Below are positions 57,661-64,000 of a DNA stretch of 64,000 bases, piece after piece; the stretch's first letter is position 1; each line of letters begins with the position of its first letter. This DNA is from Aurelia coerulea (Eukaryota > Cnidaria > Scyphozoa > Semaeostomeae > Ulmaridae). A program made the translations under genes and the position numbers. The DNA is taken from positions 21,897,001 through 21,961,000 of the forward strand of contig CM076948.1 in NCBI GenBank assembly GCA_039566865.1. The letters are read 5' to 3'. The notes beneath the pieces were generated by a model, which saw only the letters and a list, made by a program, of their open reading frames with translations, searched no databases and was not told where the DNA came from.

Positions 57661-58268
57661 GTAAGTGCAGTAAAAGCATGAAAAGCGCTTTAAGAGTTAT
57701 TGTCATGGGGATAGTGAATACACAAGGGATTAAGAAATTGTAGGTTCCATTCTAATCAGTGTAGCTCCAAAAAAGCACAGTCTTTCAGCTCAGTAGTGTT
57801 CTCCGAAAGATTTTTCTATCTACTACCCATTCAAGTCAAGACATTACTCTTCTAACTGTTAACTTATAGATGTTTGATGTGCATTGGTAACAGTTCTAGT
57901 CCGGCGGATTAGCTCGAAAAGAGGGTAAGATTGTGCACTTTGTAGTAGAATTATGAAATTTGGCATACTTGATCATCTCGAGATGCTGAAAATTTCTGGA
58001 TATAGTGCCAAGCGAAATTTCATGTTTGGGTTATTTTACGGACCATTTACTGTAGGAAACACATCTAGGAAAGCCTGAAGGAATATATGCTTTTTGGTGT
58101 CTTAAGTTCTTCATACAGTGTCTCTTGCATTCTTATCAGCATGTGAAAGAGTAATTTGTTGAGAATCTTTGAGAAATCTAATGATGTTAGTGTACACTGG
58201 TAATGCTTATGTTATCTATCCAAACAGTATGGTACATACTTTATTGCTATGATGTAATTTTTAGGTAT

Positions 58269-59540
58269 TTTTTTTTTATATTCATAAAATGTTACATTAC
58301 ATGTTACCTACTATACTTTCTAATTACTATACTACAATACAACACTACAGGTACGATACCACAGGCAGCAAAAGACAATGACTACGCCCGTGGCCATTAA
58401 CATAAAGACATGCAAATAATGAGATTAAGTAAAACATCTACAAAAAGCTACGCATACAATACAATTAATTACTGACAAATACTGGGAACTGTTTCACATT
58501 TGATGTAAGGCCAGCATAGGCGCACGATACCGAATGATAGGAACCCCAGACGACAGAACAGGGCTACTGGTTTTCAATGTAATCCTTCTGAAATACTCAG
58601 ATTTTGTGTGGATGAAACTTTGGTTCATACATCGTTTACCGAACATCAAGTGTGAAACAGACTTAACAAACGGTCAGCAAATAAAACACTTTGTGGCTGT
58701 GTGACGTATAATAAAAATTTGAGTTCAACCAAACCGACCAGTTTTGTGGATAAAATTTAAGGTCATTTCTAGTATATTCTTATTTACGTCATCAGAAAGG
58801 TCTTTATCACCATACAATAAATATTGTACTAGAACGTTGTTTGGAAGGCTGTTGATGTGAACAAATGGTTGTAATAATTCCGAAACTCCAGCGAGAAGAT
58901 CTCGTCGGTGGATGCCGAATGTAGGGCAAAGCAACAAAAAGTGTTCTGTATCTTCAATCCCATCGTTCGTTGGGCACATTGGGTTCACCGTATCTCTGAA
59001 ATTATGCTTGAATTTATGAAAGTTCAATTTACTCAGACCAACCCTTATTTGGAAAAGATAAGCTAGGCCTATTGGGTCGTGAATGCCAAAAACAGATTTT
59101 GCAGGGGGGCGAATTATTGATAGAAGCTTTTTCTTAAAAACAGCAACAGACGGAGCGAGCCTTATTTCAGGATCAAGTTCATTCCATTCAGATAGGCAGT
59201 TTGGATAGAAGGTAGATTGAAATTTTTCTGTTCTTGCCCTTATTCGACCAATTACATCCTGGTTGCGAAAAGAATAGTTCGACTGATGAAGTGATGGGAT
59301 AGGCTTCTTTGTGTACAAAGGGGTGAGATTATTCATTATCTTATAGAACAAGGTAAGGCGTCTACTCCACCTCCTGGAATTTAATGACTCCCAGCCAAGC
59401 TCAGTGTACAGTTTTTCTCTGGATGTTCCCCTCCATGTTCCTGTTATAGCAAGAGCAGCTGAATACTGCACAGACTCCATTTTTTCCATTAGATTTGACA
59501 AAATAATGTTTTGACTGAAATCACACACTTTAGCTGCACT
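58269..59540 (-). mobile_element. 5'-truncated LINE inserted at the MED10 exon 3 acceptor
   Basis: Same family as 46870-48223: SVQYSAALAITGTWRGTSRE, GIHDPIGLAYLFQIRVGLSK and a Cys/His block MCPTNDGIEDTEHFLLLCPT, then 3' UTR and poly(T) at 58269-58278. The 12-bp target duplication ATTTTTAGGTAT is exact (58257-58268, 59541-59552). LINE-like sequence in the - strand frame stops at the duplication; the remaining N-terminal codons are antisense of MED10 exon 3. Confidence 0.92.
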
Positions 59541-59548
59541 ATTTTTAG

Positions 59549-59651
59549 GTATGTTGACCAAGGAAAAAATCCAGAGCTTTACACAGAAGATTGCCTCAAG
59601 AGAGCTTTGAACAAGAACGAAGAAGTCAAGTCAAAAGTAGATGCCTATAAG
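59549..59651 (+). CDS. MED10: Mediator subunit 10, exon 3 (acceptor inside a LINE target duplication)
   Basis: Begins with G completing Gln, then YVDQGKNPELYTEDCLKRAL, NKNEEVKSKVDAYK, ending in phase 0 before donor GTACTT. It matches the most conserved part of MED10 (YIDQGRNPxLYTKECLERAL). The acceptor TTTTTAG (59542-59548) is part of the 12-bp duplication ATTTTTAGGTAT made by the LINE at 58269-59540. Confidence 0.93.
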
Positions 59652-60432
59652 GTACTTAATCTTTAGTGATTTTTCTGGGCTTAATCTTCCAGTTTGCTTT
59701 TTTCAGACTGAATGGATTTCTGCCAAATGTACCTGTCTTCAACCACCCCAGTAAAAATATGCTGTGCATGCTGAAAGATCATACTTTGCTAAAAGTTGCA
59801 AACTTTGAAAAACAAAATTGGGAGACATTATTGCAGCCATACAAATTGGCAAATCCAAAAGGATAAATACAGCTTGCACTAACCTTGCTATCTGTTTGCA
59901 TTGAGTATTCTCTCTAGTGCCCTTTTGGGGCTTACAATTGTATTTGCATATCGAAATAAAGCTCCAAGAAAACTTTTGCAAACTTGTTTTGAGCAAAATT
60001 CTAACTCTTTACAAATAATTTGAGAAATAAGTCCAAAATCAGGAATATATTCAGAACAAACTTTGTGCAAAATTTGTACAAATTGGCGGCAAACTAAATG
60101 AAAACTGAGTGCACTAGTCATGGGTACATTTGAAATCGCAGGACTTCGAAAAAATGTACTATTTTAGACAGTCATAGGCGGAGGAGTTGTTGGGGCAGGA
60201 ATGCCTATACAGAAGGGCAATCAACGTTTTCTGATCGTTTTTAGTGTTTTCTAAAGCGAAAATTTTAAGAAACTTAGTTATGGCTCTGAAAATGAGAACA
60301 AAACATTTGCAAAGAATCATAGAATCTAAATCAGGGTTTTTTGCAAAAGTTTAAGTTACAAATCTTCAAAATCTGTCCAATGTATGATCGTGGCCTGTCA
60401 AAAGTGGATAGTTTTTCAGGCGTGGCTGGCAT

Positions 60433-61598
60433 TTAAGGTAACTCTGCTTTCCGCTCTAGTGCACAGCGAGATGCCGTTTCGCAAAACCACTCTCCTCAGA
60501 AAACAATTAATTTCTCCAATATTATTCGGTCTATCGAAAAGCGGTAAAAAAGATGTTGTTCTGTATAATCTGGGCAATCGAAAGATGTATAAATCGCAAT
60601 GTTTCTGTCAACCCTGGCTTCGCAAATCCTTGCTAAAATCTTTTTGCTGATTTCAGAAAAGTGGATTTACCTCCAAAACTACTCGAAAAAGTTTCGATTT
60701 TTTTTCGCTCCATCATTAGCTAAGTAGTTGATCTACAACTTTGCCAAGTCTGATTGAAAAAACTAGGCTAGATTTCCTGCAATCGAATTTTACATTTCTG
60801 TTTACTTTTCGACATCGAAGGGGAAAAGCGTTGGTCAACAGTTTAGCCCATGCAGAACGATTTGAACGCCCGTAGAATGATTTTGCAAAAAATTTAGTTC
60901 TTGATCTGAGATCTATGCTCATTGTGGACTCTGAAAGAAATTGATAATTTGTGAATGCTTACGAAAGTCTCGAAAGACCCCAAAGCATGGTTTCGTGAAG
61001 TTGCTGGTAAAAATCAGTAATTTTTAATCAATGGATGCAAATGATACTTTTACAAGCACACTAAGGGTGTCTTTTGAGACTTGCGTATGGTATTCCCAAA
61101 AGATGACGTTCATTTATTTGCCAATGGAAGAACTTCTGAAAGTTATTTCAAGCCTGAGCTTTTGCAAGCGTGCTTCATAGCATGGCAATCTGTTGACCAA
61201 GGTTTCTCCATTTCGCTGTCGAAAAGTAAACAGAAATGTAAAATTCGATTGCAGGAAATCTAGCCTAGCTTTTTCAATCAGACTTGGCAAAGTTGTAGAT
61301 CAACTACTTAGCTAAAGATGGAGCGAAAAAAAATCGAAACTTTTTCGAGTAGTTTTGGAGGTAAATCCACTTTTCTGAAATCAGCAAAAAGATTTGAGTA
61401 AGGATTTGCGATGCCAGGGTTGACGGAAACATTGCGATTTATCCTTCTTTCGATTGCCCAGATTATACAGAACAACATCCTTTTTACCGCTTTTCGATAG
61501 GCCGAATAATATTGGAGAAATTAACTGTTTTCTGAGGAGAGTGGTTTTGCGAAACGGCATTTCGCTGTGCGCTAGAGCGGAAAGCAGAGTTACCTTAA
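60433..61598. mobile_element. TTAA-flanked TIR element, copy 2, in MED10 intron 3
   Basis: TTAAGGTAACTCTGCTTTCC at the left and its complement GCAGAGTTACCTTAA at the right. Arms of about 410 bp (60433-60845 / 61187-61598), 1,166 bp in all. Related to 9671-10324. TTAA at both borders fits piggyBac or Kolobok. No transposase frame. Confidence 0.82.
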
Positions 61599-61887
61599 GC
61601 ATGAAAGCTGGGTTTTCAATATCAGTTAAACGCATGCTGTATGACTTTGAAAACCTGAAAACCTAGTGATTTGGAATGAAATGCTCAAAATCCGAGCCCA
61701 GAAATCGGCCTAACCCATAACCTGTGACACGTCTCAAGACCCAGAAACCTGCACTATTTAAACGCAAAACTTGAAACCTGAGGGCTAAATTTGGCCAAAC
61801 CCACAGGCAGTGAAAGCCCAAAGCCCCCTTTTTCTAAATGCAAACTTCTCTTTTCTAACAAACTGATTTACATTCTTTCATAACCAG

Positions 61888-61986
61888 AATTATAGGACTT
61901 CACTGACTGAAGAGTTGACTAAAGAATTCCCAGAGACGATGGTTAGGTATCATCAATTCAAGAAACAACAGTACACTGGCCCTTAG
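61888..61986 (+). CDS. MED10: Mediator subunit 10, exon 4
   Basis: Acceptor TTTCATAACCAG, phase 0 start. Encodes NYRTSLTEELTKEFPETMVR, then YHQFKKQQYTGP and TAG (61984-61986). It corresponds to the MED10 C-terminus (FKSLLIQELSKVFPEDMAKY region); this end is less conserved but the pattern EL-K-FPE-M is retained. Intron 3 (59652-61887) contains the TTAA-flanked element. Confidence 0.88.
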   Translation, partial: NYRTSLTEELTKEFPETMVRYHQFKKQQYTGP

Positions 61987-62126
61987 CAATTCAAATTGCT
62001 TTTCAGAGGTTAGGAAATTTCTATGGTACCCTTATTTAGTGTTCTGTATACGTAGACTAACATTTGTTGGCAAAGTCATGTATTTACATTCATTTAGTTT
62101 TAAGTTTACCTCTACTTCTATACAGT

Positions 62127-62350
62127 TAAGCCCGAAATTTTTCATACCTATGCCAAATTCTGAGTATTTTGCATCGTTCTATTTGAGGACCAATTTTACT
62201 GTGGCTGAAGTTTCGTAAGAATGTGATAAAAGGCGGAAACAAGTGCTACAAGAGACATTTCAAGGAATGGAATATCTTGTGAATTGGTTAGCAAATATAA
62301 CGATTGAAAATACTCCAAATTTGGCATAGGTATGAATAATTTCGGGCTTA
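62127..62350. mobile_element. TA-flanked MITE downstream of MED10
   Basis: Ends TAAGCCCGAAATTTTTCATA and complement TATGAATAATTTCGGGCTTA; an inner inverted block contains ACCTATGCCAAATT / AATTTGGCATAGGT. It begins 141 bp past the MED10 stop, so it may lie in its 3' UTR. Confidence 0.75.
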
Positions 62351-62531
62351 TTTGTATGTGCCTTTTCCACGATATTTGGTGATGTTCCTCGACATCCCCC
62401 GGTATTTCTCGATATTCCTCGCAATTCCCCAATATTATGACAATAACGTTGCTTTTTCAGGCATCAGGCTAATTTGAGGCCCGATGTTTTAAATTTGTAG
62501 GCCGAGCAGTGCTATTTGCGTCTGACGCGAG

Positions 62532-63780
62532 GTGGAGTTCTTTATTATGTCCTTGATGAATAATGCTGAGCATTGGCTTAAAAATGCTGATAATCAGAAG
62601 CTGAATATGACAATATTTCTAGACTTGAAAAAGCCGTTGATACGGCTGATCACAAAACAAAAATTGATAGTTAAATTGATCAAATACGGTATCAGAGTAA
62701 AAGAAAGAGAATGGTTCAAATTGCACTTGAGAAAACGAAAGCAGTTTTGTTCTGTAAATGGTCAAAGCTCTGGGACTGAGGAAGTCTTGTGCGGAATTCC
62801 TCAGGGATCATGCTTAGGTCCCCTCCTTTTCATTGTGTACCCTAATGACTTCAAAGGTTGCTCGGACGTCTCCAAAGCAAACATGTATGCGGATGATACA
62901 CAAACGACAATCGCATTGAGTGACATAAAAGAGCTCGTACGCATGACAAAGAAAGAGCTATTGAATTTTACTGGCTGAGGGTAAATAAACTAAATGCGAA
63001 TAAAATTCATGGTTGTTGGTCACTAACATAGAATAAATGAAATTGATGGCCTCCCGTTGCTCGAAATTAATGACTGTGAAATAAAGTGTGCGGAGGAAAC
63101 CAAGTCTCCAGGGGCCATTATCGAACATTTTTATTAAGGGCTAAAGTTGAAGGATCATTGGAAATCACTGACAGGAAAGTTAGTTTGAAAAAACTTAAAG
63201 ACGTTCATCCCCAATAAGAATCATGTGATGTATCTCACGCTCTCTTCGAGAGTCACCTACTCTTACAGAAACGTGGTATGGGGCAGCATCTCTTCATCCA
63301 AAGTTCAGACCCTTAAACGTTTCCAAAGCAGAGCCCTATCAATTACTGAGCGTACAAGATTTGAGGACCCATGACCTAAAAGATGGCTAAGCGTTGAGAA
63401 TCTTCTTCGTTTTGATCGCTCTGTTATGGTATATAAGATTGTAAGCAAGCTATGTCCTCAAAGCCAATTGAGTATGTTCCAACAGAGATGTTCTGTATCA
63501 AGATATAATACGAAGAAGGATAGAGATCTACGTATTCCTAAGCTAAACCTTGAATTTACCAAGAACGGGTTTCATTACCCTGGCATTAAGGCTTGGAATG
63601 ATATTCCAGTTAATATCAGAGAAATGTCTTCGCTTCGCCTGTTTAAAACACATCTAAAAGGGCGTTAAAGGGCTGTAGGGTACCTGATGAAGAGTTATGC
63701 TCGAAACGTCGTGTAAAACTTAGTTCTTTGTACGATGTCTAATTTTTGAATTAATTTATGGCGTTAGACGAGCCTTGAAA
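62532..63780 (+). mobile_element. Broken LINE reverse transcriptase with 3' end
   Basis: The first open piece (to 62978) has RT motifs: FLDLKKPLIRLI (motif A, damaged), GIPQGSCLGPLLF (motif B) and MYADDTQ (catalytic motif C). Frameshifts follow. Further pieces read NVVWGSISSSKVQTLKRFQS and, at 63426-63668, MVYKIVSKLCPQSQLSMFQQ to a stop. The 3' end has CTGATGA (63684) and GAAAC (63703) around a small stem. Not active in its present state. CR1/L2-like; clade not fixed. Confidence 0.82.
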
Positions 63781-64000
63781 ATTTATTCAAGTTCCCTCAA
63801 GAACGAATTCCTGGAAGATCAGTATAACTTAACATCCCAAGTAATGTTTTTCCATGACCAACATCTGACTGCTCCCCGAGGTACATAGATGAGGGTCTAA
63901 GTTACAATGATAGTAGCTGTAGTAATAAAACTGATATAAAGCAATATGCATAAATGTCCTGTTAAAAGTGTTATTAATGAAAATCAACGTGATACCCATA

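Overview
This is a window of an animal nuclear genome, not a microbial one. It is AT-rich, its genes are split by GT-AG introns with clean phases, and it is packed with short non-autonomous DNA transposons, 5'-truncated non-LTR retrotransposons and tRNA-derived SINEs. A furin-type proprotein convertase, a tandem family of secreted fucolectin (F5/8-type C-like) genes and the repeat mix suggest a cnidarian, most likely an anthozoan. A sponge or other early-branching animal is not excluded.

Layout. (1) 206-5482, + strand: last three exons of a furin-like proprotein convertase (end of catalytic domain, P domain, Cys-rich segment, membrane anchor). Exons carrying the catalytic Asp and His lie left of the window. 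(2) 10510-40798, - strand: exons of an unidentified coiled-coil protein. Seven exons join in perfect phase, with an eighth possible. Its stop codon is at 10510-10512 and its 5' end was not found. (3) 20.9-34.2 kb, + strand, apparently nested inside a very large intron of that gene: three copies of a two-exon secreted lectin gene. Copies A and C are intact. Copy B is a decaying pseudogene cut by a transposon. (4) 42.65-53.71 kb: a large inverted structure. Nearly identical terminal arms of about 220 bp each lead into a 9-bp minisatellite (2.8 kb on the left, 1.15 kb on the right), facing each other across a 6.5 kb spacer full of nested insertions. (5) 53725-61986, + strand: a complete four-exon MED10 (Mediator subunit 10) gene. 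Its start codon lies about 20 bp beyond the right arm of the inverted structure, and one 3' splice site lies inside the target-site duplication of a LINE. (6) 62.5-63.8 kb: a broken LINE reverse transcriptase, + strand.

The gene groups have no shared pathway visible. The proprotein convertase acts in the secretory pathway, the lectins are probably secreted defence or recognition proteins, and MED10 is a core transcription factor subunit. The richest content is historical: the lectin paralogues and nested repeats preserve several empty target sites, so insertions can be ordered and delimited exactly. All functional names come from motifs read by eye; no database search was run.
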